A DNA stretch of 64,000 nucleotides from VRUE01 sp963837695 (lineage in GTDB: Bacteria > Actinomycetota > Thermoleophilia > Solirubrobacterales > 70-9): positions 1,674,001-1,738,000 of the forward strand of contig CAWINZ010000005.1 of NCBI GenBank assembly GCA_963837695.1. The letters run 5' to 3'. The position numbers and the translations under genes are program-made. This document shows positions 14,668 through 22,172 of this stretch, one piece after another (within the stretch, counting starts at the first letter, position 1; each line of letters opens with the position of its first letter). The notes below the pieces were generated by a model. The model was not told the DNA's origin. It saw only the letters and a list, made by a program, of their open reading frames with translations, and made no database searches.

Positions 14668-16037
14668 GGCTCGGCCGGGTGGGGGACGGGGACGGGCGTG
14701 CGCGGCTCGGCGACGACGCGGCCGCGCTTGTCGGGGCTGAAGGAGATCGCGCTGCGCCGCGCCCGCTCGGAATCGGAGTCGGCGGGGCGCAGCTCGACCT
14801 CGCTCAGCACCGTGCGCAGCACCCGCTTCATCTCCAGTTCGGCGTAGCTGGCGGCGAGGCAGCGCCGCGTGCCGCCGCCGAACGGGATCCAGGTGTAGGT
14901 GCCGGGCGGCCGGCCGAGAAAGCGCTCGGGCAGGAAGTGGCGCGGGTTCGGATAGATCTCCTCGTTGCGGTGGATCAGGTAGACGCAGGGTGCGACGACG
15001 GTGCCGGCGGGCAGGCTGCGGCCGCCAAGCTCCATCGGCTCCAACAGGCGGCGGACGACGACCGGCACCGGCGGGCAGAGCCGCAGCGTCTCTTTGACCA
15101 CCGCGTCCATGTACTCCCCCCGCCGATGGGCCGATTCCCGGTCTATATGACCGGGAATCGGCCCATCGGCGGGTTGTTCGGCGATTACCTCGGCCTGCAG
15201 CCTGGCCAGCTTGTCGGGGTGGCGCAGCAGGCGCTCGAAGACCCAGGCCAGCGAGGAGGAGGTCGGGCCGTCGGTGAGCAGCGTCATCAGTTCGTCGCGC
15301 ATCTCGGCGTCGCCGAGCGGCGAGCCGTCCTCGTAGCGGGCCTCGATCAGGATCGAGACGATGTCCTGCGGGCTGCTCTCGCCGGCGCGACGGCGCCGGT
15401 CGACCTCCTCCAGCAGGGCCGCTTCGACCGGCGCCATCGCGGCGCGGAAGCCACCGCTGCGGGCGAGCCAGCGCGGGCCCAGTGCCGCCGCCATGCTCAG
15501 TCGCCGCGGCTCGTTCAGCGCCGCGGTCAGCTCGTGCAGCAAGGTGCGCATGCCCCCGAGCCGGCCCTCGGGGTCGGGCCCGAAGACGGAGCGCATGATC
15601 ACCTCCTGGGTGATCGCCTGCATGTGCGGCCAGAGCTCGAACGGCTCGCCGGCCGGCCAGCTGCGCACCCGGCTGCGCGTCACCTCGGCCATCATCTCGG
15701 CGTCGGCCCCCATCCGCTTGCCGTGAAAGGGCGGCAGCATCAGGCGCCGCCGGGTCATGTGCCCCGGTTCCTCCAGCAGCATCACCGAGCGCGGGCCGAG
15801 CACCGGCAGCAGCAGCGGGTTGGCGAGGGCGACCCCGAGGCTGCCCGCCGGGGCCGTGAAGACCTTTTTCACATCGTCGGGGTCGCAGAGGAAGACCCAC
15901 CTGCCCGAGTGCAGGATGCGCAGCGTGAAGGTGTCCCCGTAGCGCTCCTGGCAGCGCTTCATGAACGGGTAGGGACGCCGCGCCCAGCCGACCGCCTGCA
16001 GGGCGCTGGGCATCCGCGGACCCGGGGGCAGGCTCAT
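14640..16037 (-). CDS. Cytochrome P450 with in-frame palindromic insert
   Basis: 465 residues. The heme-binding motif is FGGGTRRCLAAS, with the axial Cys at 393; the K-helix motif KETLR is at 315-319 and the ERR-triad region PERF near 370. The I-helix reads LTDGPTSSSLAW, lacking the usual acid-alcohol pair of AGx(D/E)T, so oxygen activation may be atypical. Residues ~289-307 are encoded by a 55-bp palindrome inserted before the K-helix. No ferredoxin gene is adjacent. It overlaps the chorismate mutase gene by 4 bases. Confidence 0.85.
   Translation of the reverse strand: MSLPPGPRMPSALQAVGWARRPYPFMKRCQERYGDTFTLRILHSGRWVFLCDPDDVKKVFTAPAGSLGVALANPLLLPVLGPRSVMLLEEPGHMTRRRLMLPPFHGKRMGADAEMMAEVTRSRVRSWPAGEPFELWPHMQAITQEVIMRSVFGPDPEGRLGGMRTLLHELTAALNEPRRLSMAAALGPRWLARSGGFRAAMAPVEAALLEEVDRRRRAGESSPQDIVSILIEARYEDGSPLGDAEMRDELMTLLTDGPTSSSLAWVFERLLRHPDKLARLQAEVIAEQPADGPIPGHIDRESAHRRGEYMDAVVKETLRLCPPVPVVVRRLLEPMELGGRSLPAGTVVAPCVYLIHRNEEIYPNPRHFLPERFLGRPPGTYTWIPFGGGTRRCLAASYAELEMKRVLRTVLSEVELRPADSDSERARRSAISFSPDKRGRVVAEPRTPVPVPHPAEPWQPSPIYS
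15119..15173. repeat. Palindromic element, family A, copy 1 (inside P450)
   Basis: Two perfect 25-base arms (15119-15143 and 15149-15173) around the loop TATAT. The element is read in frame within the P450 and gives ADGPIPGHIDRESAHRR. Relatives of the same family lie at 51134 (also 55 bp, loop TATAT) and 63915. Confidence 0.85.
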
Positions 16038-16333
16038 CTCTCCTCGGTCTCCAGTGCCGCCATCAGCTCGTCCTCCTCCTTGCAGGTGGCGGCGATCAGC
16101 AACTCGAAGAGGTCGCCGGTGAACTCCGCTGGCAGGTTCGCCTCCTCGCCCCGCGCCAGGTAGCGCTTGCGTACGGAGGCGACCCGGTCGGGCTGCATCA
16201 TCGGGATCTCGTGCGCGCGCTTGTAGCGGGCGATGTCCCGGCAGACCTCGAAGCGCTCGCCGAGCAGCCGGGCGATCTCGTCGTCGAGCCCGTCGAGGCG
16301 GCGGCGGTGCGGCTCCAGCCCGTTCTGACTCAT
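16034..16333 (-). CDS. Chorismate mutase (AroQ type), probably 4-amino-4-deoxychorismate mutase
   Basis: A 99-residue all-helical AroQ-fold protein. LDGLDDEIARLLGERFEVCR is the first helix with its catalytic Arg and the D/E positions. RYKRAHEIPMMQPDRV supplies the Lys and the second conserved block. The enzyme normally turns chorismate into prephenate. Its overlap with neighbours in an operon that also encodes PabAB suggests the substrate is 4-amino-4-deoxychorismate, as for PapB/CmlD in p-aminophenylalanine pathways. The dehydrogenase (PapC) of that pathway is not in the window. Confidence 0.85.
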   Translation of the reverse strand: MSQNGLEPHRRRLDGLDDEIARLLGERFEVCRDIARYKRAHEIPMMQPDRVASVRKRYLARGEEANLPAEFTGDLFELLIAATCKEEDELMAALETEER

Positions 16334-17307
16334 GCTGCCAGCACCTCCTCGACCGGCTCGTCGAGTAGCCCCGCCGCGAAGGCGTAGCTGCAGGCGGCGA
16401 GGGCGTGCAGCGCGTAGCCGCCCTCCTGGACGACGCAGACCGGTAGCCCCGACGCCGCCAGCAGGCGGCCGATCTGGGCGAAGATCGTCGGCGAGAAGCC
16501 CCAGCTCCCGTGCGGGTCGCCCGCGACCGTGTCGTAGCCGAGCGAGACGACCAGGGCTCCGGAGGTCGCCGCCAGCGAGTCGATCGAGCGGGCGACCGCG
16601 TCCAGGTAGGTCGCGGCGTTGGGGTTGCCGGTGAACTCGACCACCCGTTCGCGGGCGCTGCTCGGGGTCACCGTCCGGGCCGCGACGTTGGTCACCGGCC
16701 AGGCGTGCAGCGAGTGCAGGCTGGCGCCGTCCATCCCCTCGACGATCGCCGCGGTGCCGTTCGGGTAGTGCAGGTCGAGGTCGAGGATGCCGACCGGGCC
16801 GAGGCCGCCCTCGCGCAGGGTCAGCGCCGCCGCCGCGGCCGAGTTGAGGTAGCAGTAGCCGGCGAACCAGTCGGGGCCCGCATGATGGCCGGGCGGGCGA
16901 CAGAGCGCATAGGAGAAGCGCGCGCCGCCGACCAGGCGGGCCGCCGCGGTGATCGCCGTGCGCACCCCCTCGTGGGCGGCGGCGACGAGGCCGGCGCAGA
17001 CCGGGATGTCGGGCGGCAGGCCCGGCGCGGCCAGCTCCGGCATCACCACCGGCTCCTCGGAGCGGATCTCGCGCAGCGTTTCCAGGTAGGAGTCCTCGTG
17101 CAGCTCGGCCAGCGTCTGCTCAACCTCGGCCATCGGCGCATCGGCCTCGGCACCCCGCACCCGCGCGTGGCAGACCAGGCCGTTGCGCACCTCCGTCATC
17201 CGCCGCCGGTCATCCATGCCCGGCAGCTTTCGGCCGCCTTCGAGGATCCAGGGAGCGCCATTGCGATGGCCGCCGCGCTGCTCGATCATCAGCAGCTGCT
17301 CGCTCAT
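16330..17307 (-). CDS. HDAC-like amidohydrolase (class II / acetylpolyamine amidohydrolase type)
   Basis: 325 residues from ATG 17307. The His pair lies in CRPPGHHAG near 140. Zinc ligands come from LDLDLHYPNG (D-x-H) near 176 and from GYDTVAGDPHG near 250, and the transition-state Tyr from QEGGY near 290. All catalytic positions are present. Such enzymes remove acyl groups from amines. In this operon it could deprotect an N-acylated intermediate made by the adjacent GNAT. The overlap with both neighbours is 4 bases. Confidence 0.85.
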   Translation of the reverse strand: MSEQLLMIEQRGGHRNGAPWILEGGRKLPGMDDRRRMTEVRNGLVCHARVRGAEADAPMAEVEQTLAELHEDSYLETLREIRSEEPVVMPELAAPGLPPDIPVCAGLVAAAHEGVRTAITAAARLVGGARFSYALCRPPGHHAGPDWFAGYCYLNSAAAAALTLREGGLGPVGILDLDLHYPNGTAAIVEGMDGASLHSLHAWPVTNVAARTVTPSSARERVVEFTGNPNAATYLDAVARSIDSLAATSGALVVSLGYDTVAGDPHGSWGFSPTIFAQIGRLLAASGLPVCVVQEGGYALHALAACSYAFAAGLLDEPVEEVLAA

Positions 17308-17759
17308 CGGAGCAGCCGCCGCATCCTCGGCCCGAGGGGCGTGAAGTCGTTCTCGCGGTAGAAGCGTTCGGTGGCGCCGAGCCCGGCGAAGCTCTCCTGC
17401 GGCAGGCCGACCTCCAGCCGCGGCACGCCGGCTTCGCCCGCATGCCTGACCAGGGCGAGGACAAGCTCGCGCCCCAGCGCCCGGCTGCGCCACTCGGGAT
17501 GGACCCAGAGATCCTGGATCGTGCCGTAGCGCCCCGGCACGTGGATCGCGTACTGCCAGCTCGCGGCGAGCACGCCGACGATCGACCCCTCGTCCTCGGC
17601 GACGAGCAGCGCCCCCGCGCTCGGGTCCTCGGCAAGCCGGCGCGCCCCTTCCTCCAGCGCCGTCGCCGAGGGTCGCTCGCCGCCGAGCTCGATCAGCAGA
17701 GCTTCTACCGCGCTCGCCACCGCCGGCGCATCGTCGACCGTCGCCGCCCGCACGCTCAT
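17304..17759 (-). CDS. GNAT N-acetyltransferase
   Basis: 151 residues from ATG 17759. The acetyl-CoA-binding core is QDLWVHPEWRSRALGRELV (near 86-104), a good match to motif A with R/Q-x-x-G/A. The C-terminal FYRENDFTPLG is typical of the family. The acceptor is unknown. It lies between PabAB and the deacylase-like gene with 4-base overlaps on both sides, so acylation followed by deacylation (transient protection or self-protection) is a reasonable hypothesis. Confidence 0.8.
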   Translation of the reverse strand: MSVRAATVDDAPAVASAVEALLIELGGERPSATALEEGARRLAEDPSAGALLVAEDEGSIVGVLAASWQYAIHVPGRYGTIQDLWVHPEWRSRALGRELVLALVRHAGEAGVPRLEVGLPQESFAGLGATERFYRENDFTPLGPRMRRLLR

Positions 17760-19912
17760 AGGGCCCCGGCGGCCTCCGCCTGCGGCTCCAGCTCCACCGA
17801 CCAGGCCTGCGGCGCGGCGCTGCCGGTGACCGCCTCGGCGATCGTCGCCATCGGCGCCCGCGCCTTGAGCAGGATCTCGTCGAACTCGTCCTCGGGGTCG
17901 GACTGCATGACGATCGCGCCGCCGGCCCCGATCGTGGTCCGTCCCGGCCGCATCACGATCGTGCGGATGACGATGCTGAGGTCCATCGCGCCGTCGACCC
18001 CGAACCACCCGATCGCCCCCGAGTAGACGCCGCGCGCCTCGTCCTCGAGGTCGTCGATGATCTCCATCGTGCGCTCCTTGGGCGCGCCGGTCATCGAGCC
18101 GCCCGGGAAGCAGGCGCGGGCGCACTCCGCGGCGCTGCGGTTGGGGTCGAGCACGCCGCTGACCGTGGAGATCAGCTGGTGCACCGTCGCGTAGTCCTCG
18201 ACGATCATCAACTCGGGGACGCCGACGCTGCCGACCTCACAGACGCGGCCGAGGTCGTTGCGCAGCAGGTCGACGATCATCAGGTGCTCGGCGTAGGTCT
18301 TCTCGTCTTCGGTCAGCTCGGCACGCAGCGCCTCGTCGCGCTCGAGGTCGGCGGAGCGTGACGTCGTGCCCTTGATCGGGCGCGCCTCGACTCGGCGCTC
18401 GCGGTCGACCGAGAGGAAGCGCTCGGGCGAGGAGCTGACCACGGCCATCTCGCCGAGCTTCAGGTATGCGGCGAAGGGCGCCGGGTTGCGGCGCCGCAGC
18501 AGCCGGTAGAGGTCGAAGGGGTCAGGGCTGGCGTCGGTCGAGATCTGGTCGGTGAGGCAGACCTCGTAGGACTCACCGGCGGCCAGTTCGGCCTGGCTGC
18601 GTTCGATGTCGGCCAGGTACTGCTCGCGGCCGCGACCGCAGCGGAAGCTGACGTGGGAGTCGCCGCGGCCCTCGCTGAGCGCCAGCGGCGTCGCCGGCTC
18701 GGGCGGGTCGGCGATGATCTCGCGCACTGCCTCCTCGGCCTTCTCGAGCCAGATCTCGGCTTCCGCCTCGTCGCCATGGCAGAGCGCGACAACGTGCGTC
18801 CGTCCACGCACGTGGTCAACGGCGACGAGGCGGTTGGCGAGCATCATCACTGCATCGGGCATGTCGGACCGATGCACGTTTGGCGAGCCACAGTCCGCCT
18901 TTAGCTCGTAGCCGAGATAGCCGACGAAACCGCCCATCAGTCCTGGCGGCAGGTCGGCCGGGGGTGGCTCGATCGCGTGCCCTGCGAGCTCGCGGTCGAG
19001 CAAGTCGAAGATCGAGGCGCGCTCCTCGATCGCGCCGTCGGCGCCGTGCCGGATCGCGGTTCCGGACTCGACGTCGTAGGACAGCACGCAGCGGCCGGGG
19101 CCGGCGCTGGTGCCGAGGAAGGAGCGCTGGGCGAGCCGCGTCGGCGCGTCGGCGCTGTCCAGCCAGAAGGCGTGCTCGGCAGTGCCGAAGAGGCGTTCGA
19201 AGAGCGCCTCGGTCGCCGGTTCGCCGGGAATCGAGCGCAGCCGCAGCTCGCTCTCGCCGGCGCTGCGGACGCGCCGCGCGACGCTGCGCGAGGCCGGCTG
19301 CAGGGGCCGTTTGGCGCCGCGCCAGCGCGGCGAGCGCTGTCGGCGGGCGAGCTCGTAGAAGTTCTCGACCAGCCTGGCACCGTGCTCGGTGGCGATCGAC
19401 TCGGGGTGGAATTGGACGCCCCACATCGGCCGGCGCCGGTGCTCGATCCCCATCACGACGCCGTCGTCGGCCCAGGCGGAGACGTTGCCGTCGGGACCCA
19501 TGTCGGTGATCGCAAGCGAGTGGTAGCGGACGACCGGGAAGTCCTGCGGGATGCCCGCGAAGAGTCCGTCCTCGGAGTGGTGGATGCGGCTGAGCCGGCC
19601 GTGCATCGCCTCCGGAGCGCTGGAGACCTTGCCGGCGAGCATCTGGCCGAGCCCCTGGTGGCCGAGGCAGATGCCCAGCACCGGGATCTCGCTGTAGCGG
19701 AGGATGTCGTTGCAGACGCAGAAGTCGTGCCAGCGCTGCGGGTTGCCGGGGCCGGGGGAGAGGACGATCGCGTCGAAATCCCAGCGCGAGAGCGCCCGCC
19801 AGGAGACGGCGTCGTTGTCGACGACGATCGGCTCCTCGCCGCTGACCCCGGCCAGCAGGTGGAAGACGTTGTAGGTGTAGGAGTCGTGGTTGTCGACGAG
19901 CAGGGTCCTCAT
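17756..19912 (-). CDS. pabAB: Aminodeoxychorismate synthase, fused PabA-PabB
   Basis: 718 residues. Residues 1-190 are a glutamine amidotransferase domain with LSPGPGNP, the nucleophile Cys82 in GICLGHQ, and HPES at 169-172. From ~245 on is a chorismate-utilising domain. It carries PIKGT at 512-516; the Lys of this motif distinguishes 4-amino-4-deoxychorismate synthases from anthranilate synthases (PIAGT). The fused order equals that of antibiotic-pathway enzymes such as CmlB or PapA. With the chorismate mutase two genes on, it points to p-aminophenylalanine-like precursors. No PabC lyase is adjacent, which argues against folate supply. Confidence 0.9.
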   Translation of the reverse strand: MRTLLVDNHDSYTYNVFHLLAGVSGEEPIVVDNDAVSWRALSRWDFDAIVLSPGPGNPQRWHDFCVCNDILRYSEIPVLGICLGHQGLGQMLAGKVSSAPEAMHGRLSRIHHSEDGLFAGIPQDFPVVRYHSLAITDMGPDGNVSAWADDGVVMGIEHRRRPMWGVQFHPESIATEHGARLVENFYELARRQRSPRWRGAKRPLQPASRSVARRVRSAGESELRLRSIPGEPATEALFERLFGTAEHAFWLDSADAPTRLAQRSFLGTSAGPGRCVLSYDVESGTAIRHGADGAIEERASIFDLLDRELAGHAIEPPPADLPPGLMGGFVGYLGYELKADCGSPNVHRSDMPDAVMMLANRLVAVDHVRGRTHVVALCHGDEAEAEIWLEKAEEAVREIIADPPEPATPLALSEGRGDSHVSFRCGRGREQYLADIERSQAELAAGESYEVCLTDQISTDASPDPFDLYRLLRRRNPAPFAAYLKLGEMAVVSSSPERFLSVDRERRVEARPIKGTTSRSADLERDEALRAELTEDEKTYAEHLMIVDLLRNDLGRVCEVGSVGVPELMIVEDYATVHQLISTVSGVLDPNRSAAECARACFPGGSMTGAPKERTMEIIDDLEDEARGVYSGAIGWFGVDGAMDLSIVIRTIVMRPGRTTIGAGGAIVMQSDPEDEFDEILLKARAPMATIAEAVTGSAAPQAWSVELEPQAEAAGAL

Positions 19913-21576
19913 GCCGGCGCCTCCAGTCCGAGGCCGCGCGCGGCGCGGTCGAGGGTCGAGTTGACGACGCGCTGCACGTGCGGCGCCCGCTCCTCTGCCA
20001 GCCGCCAGCGGGCGAGGTGCGACGCGTAGCGGGCCAGCGGCGCGACGTCGAGGGTCTCCGTGACGCGGCCGAGCAGACGCCCGTAGGTCTCCGCCCCGAC
20101 GACCGCGAAGCGGTAGTCGGGGTCGAGCTCGGGCGCGTCGGCGGGGCTCGCGCCGTCGCCGACCCGCGAACGCGCCCTGACCAGGTCCCAGCCGAGCGCC
20201 CTGTCGTCGGCGAGCAGCTTCTCGGGCTCGAAGTCGACCCGCTTGGTCGCCGTGTGGAGGAGGAAGTAGCCGAGCGCGACCTGCGAGGCGACCTTGTCGG
20301 GGGAGGGGTGCCCGCGCCTCACCGCGTCCCGCGCCGCGTCGCTCTCGATCTGCTCGTCGATCCACTCGACCAGGTGGTCGATCAGCAGCGCGTCCTTCTT
20401 GCTCGAGGCGATCTTCTCGCGTTCGCGCGCGACCATGCCGTGGAAGATGTCGTGGTAGGGGTGGAAGCCGTTGCCGCTGTCGGTATGGACCAGCTCGGCC
20501 ATCAGCTGGCGGCGGCAGGTGACGTGCGCGAACCACTCCTGGCCGCAGACCTGGACCGAGGTCGTGCCGTCGAGCCCGGTGTCGGCCAGCCAGTAGGCGA
20601 GCGCGCGCATGTGCTGGGTCGGCACGCCGTCGGAGCGCACCAGCGGCATTTCCTCGAGCTCCTCGCGGCCGGTCATGTAGATCACCGTGCCGTCGACCCG
20701 CTTCTCCAAGGTGCCCTCCTGCAGCCCCAGCTCGGTCAGCTCGGCCACCTCCGGGAGGAAGTCGGACTCGAAGAAGACGCGGTCGAAGTGGATACCCAGC
20801 CGGGACAGCGTCTTGCGCTGGCCGGAGATCACCCAGGCGCGCGTCTGCGACCACAGTTCGAGCGCCGTCTGGTCGCCGTTCAGCACTCGCTGCAGCAGCT
20901 CGTCGGCGCTGTCGTCGAGCACGTCGACCTCGCGCGTCAGCGAGTCGGCCGGGTGGTCGGCGGCGAGCCCCAGCGAGGCGCCGTTCTTGACGTAGTCGGC
21001 GTAGCAGTAGCCGACGAAGTGGTCCGACTTGACGCCGTTCTCCGCCGACCCCTGCGGGTACTTGCCGCTGCGCACGACGCCCGCCATCGCCTCGCCCATG
21101 CTGCGGCCGACATCGCAGATGATGCTGCGCCGCTCGATCTCGCCGCCCGCTTCGCCGAGCGCGTTGCCGAGCGCGTTGCCGAGCGCCAGGTTGCGCAGGT
21201 GGCCGATGTGCAGCGCCTTGGTCGAGTTGGCGTCCCAGAAGTTGAGCGCGAAACGCCGCCCTGCGGCGACCTCGCCGCAGCCCGCCACGCCCTCCTCGCC
21301 CTGCTCCAGCGCCGAGCCGCGCCGATCGACCCAGCCGTCGTCGAGGCGCAGCCAGACCTGGCCGCCGTCGGATTGGACCGCCTCCACCCAGTCGAGCCCA
21401 TCGATCCTCTCCAGGTCGTCGCGTGCGCCGCGATCCTCCCGCCAGTCCGGCGAGCGCGGCACCAGCATCAGGTCGAAGCGCTGGTGCGGCCGGTAGGGGG
21501 CCCGCAGGGTCCAGTGCGACTGGGTGCCGTCCCCGCCTCCCGCTTCGTCGAAGTAGTCGAAGAGATTGATGTCCAT
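19909..21576 (-). CDS. Divergent arginyl-tRNA synthetase-like protein
   Basis: 555 residues from ATG 21576. The class I HIGH motif is HIGH at 123-126 within NSTKALHIGHLRN, as in ArgRS. A KMSKS-like loop KIASSKKD is at 388-395, and the C-terminal helix region (VVNSTLDRAARGLGL) resembles a DALR anticodon-binding domain. The usual YVNDAGRQ-type block is replaced by SIICDVGRSM. It heads a natural-product-like operon and is coupled to pabAB by 4 bases, so it is unlikely to be the housekeeping enzyme. It could activate an amino acid for amide formation, use aminoacyl-tRNA as donor, or confer self-resistance. A tRNA gene ends 22 bases upstream. Confidence 0.7.
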   Translation of the reverse strand: MDINLFDYFDEAGGGDGTQSHWTLRAPYRPHQRFDLMLVPRSPDWREDRGARDDLERIDGLDWVEAVQSDGGQVWLRLDDGWVDRRGSALEQGEEGVAGCGEVAAGRRFALNFWDANSTKALHIGHLRNLALGNALGNALGEAGGEIERRSIICDVGRSMGEAMAGVVRSGKYPQGSAENGVKSDHFVGYCYADYVKNGASLGLAADHPADSLTREVDVLDDSADELLQRVLNGDQTALELWSQTRAWVISGQRKTLSRLGIHFDRVFFESDFLPEVAELTELGLQEGTLEKRVDGTVIYMTGREELEEMPLVRSDGVPTQHMRALAYWLADTGLDGTTSVQVCGQEWFAHVTCRRQLMAELVHTDSGNGFHPYHDIFHGMVAREREKIASSKKDALLIDHLVEWIDEQIESDAARDAVRRGHPSPDKVASQVALGYFLLHTATKRVDFEPEKLLADDRALGWDLVRARSRVGDGASPADAPELDPDYRFAVVGAETYGRLLGRVTETLDVAPLARYASHLARWRLAEERAPHVQRVVNSTLDRAARGLGLEAPA

Positions 21577-21598
21577 AGTCCCGGCAACCCGTTGCCGA

Positions 21599-21671
21599 TG
21601 CACCAGCCGGGGCTCGAACCCGGATCGTCGGCTTACAAACCCGATCCTCTAACCGATTGAGGTACTGGTGC
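21599..21671 (-). tRNA. tRNA-Thr(TGT), with atypical features
   Basis: A 73-nt cloverleaf. The acceptor stem GCACCAG pairs with CTGGTGC, the anticodon loop is TTTGTAA (anticodon TGT), the T stem CCGGG pairs with CCCGG, and the discriminator is A. G1-C72, C2-G71 and G35-U36 fit threonine identity. Two features are odd: position 10-25 is C-G instead of the near-universal G-C, and pair 31-39 is a G-G mismatch. Its 3' end is 22 bases from the ArgRS-like gene on the same strand, so the two probably share a transcript. Confidence 0.8.
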
Positions 21672-21807
21672 GTATCTGTTTATCGAACAGTCAAGTAACT
21701 ATTCAATAATTTTGGAGTGTAACAACGGAACGCAACTCGTGTCCATTCGGCAAAACGGATCACGCTTCCCGTCCCCCCGGTGGGAGACAAGCTTCGCGGT
21801 CGCGGTC

Positions 21808-22029
21808 CTAAGCGGCTTCGTAGAGGGGATCGTCGGAGTCTGGCCCCGACCCCTCGGCGTACTGGATGCAGCCCGCGCGGCAGAGGGCGCGACAGTGATA
21901 GGCGACCTCTGCATGCGGAGCGCCGGCCGCCTCAACCAGGTGCGACCTAACTGCGGGCGCCGACCTCAGGAGCTCGAGGATCCGCGCTCTGGTCGGATGC
22001 CAGAGTGCTCTCATCTGTTGGGTCGGCAC
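21808..22029 (-). CDS. Small winged-helix (ArsR-like) regulator
   Basis: A 73-residue protein from GTG 22029, preceded by AGAGGAG at good spacing. The sequence is a minimal winged helix: WHPTRARILELL opens the domain and VAYHCRALCRAGCIQY is the recognition helix plus wing. ArsR-like proteins of this size are DNA-binding repressors or activators. It is divergent from the epimerase gene. The 135 bases between it and the tRNA include an AT-rich segment (21672-21720) that may be the promoter of the tRNA/ArgRS-like operon, which it could control. Confidence 0.65.
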   Translation of the reverse strand: MPTQQMRALWHPTRARILELLRSAPAVRSHLVEAAGAPHAEVAYHCRALCRAGCIQYAEGSGPDSDDPLYEAA

Positions 22030-22172
22030 GAGTTCTCCTCTATGGACTGAACGTTATCGGTGGAATTTGACGATCAGACATCTTTGCTTAATCATGTGAA
22101 CTTTGCATGACAAAGTAGACATTTGCACGCGCGAGAGGCATTTGTTGCCGCAGTTTCGGGAGAATTGCTCGC

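Noticed and set aside
13339..15900. An 853-residue open frame running through the monooxygenase gene and most of the P450 gene
   Set aside because: Its first ~410 residues are out-of-frame translation of the P450. The monooxygenase fold starts at ATG 14667.
17756..19912. Anthranilate synthase TrpE-TrpG fusion
   Set aside because: The motif PIKGT marks aminodeoxychorismate synthase; anthranilate synthases have PIAGT.
17756..20854. A 1032-residue frame with an N-terminal extension to PabAB
   Set aside because: The first 314 residues are a shadow of the ArgRS-like gene. The amidotransferase domain begins exactly at ATG 19912.
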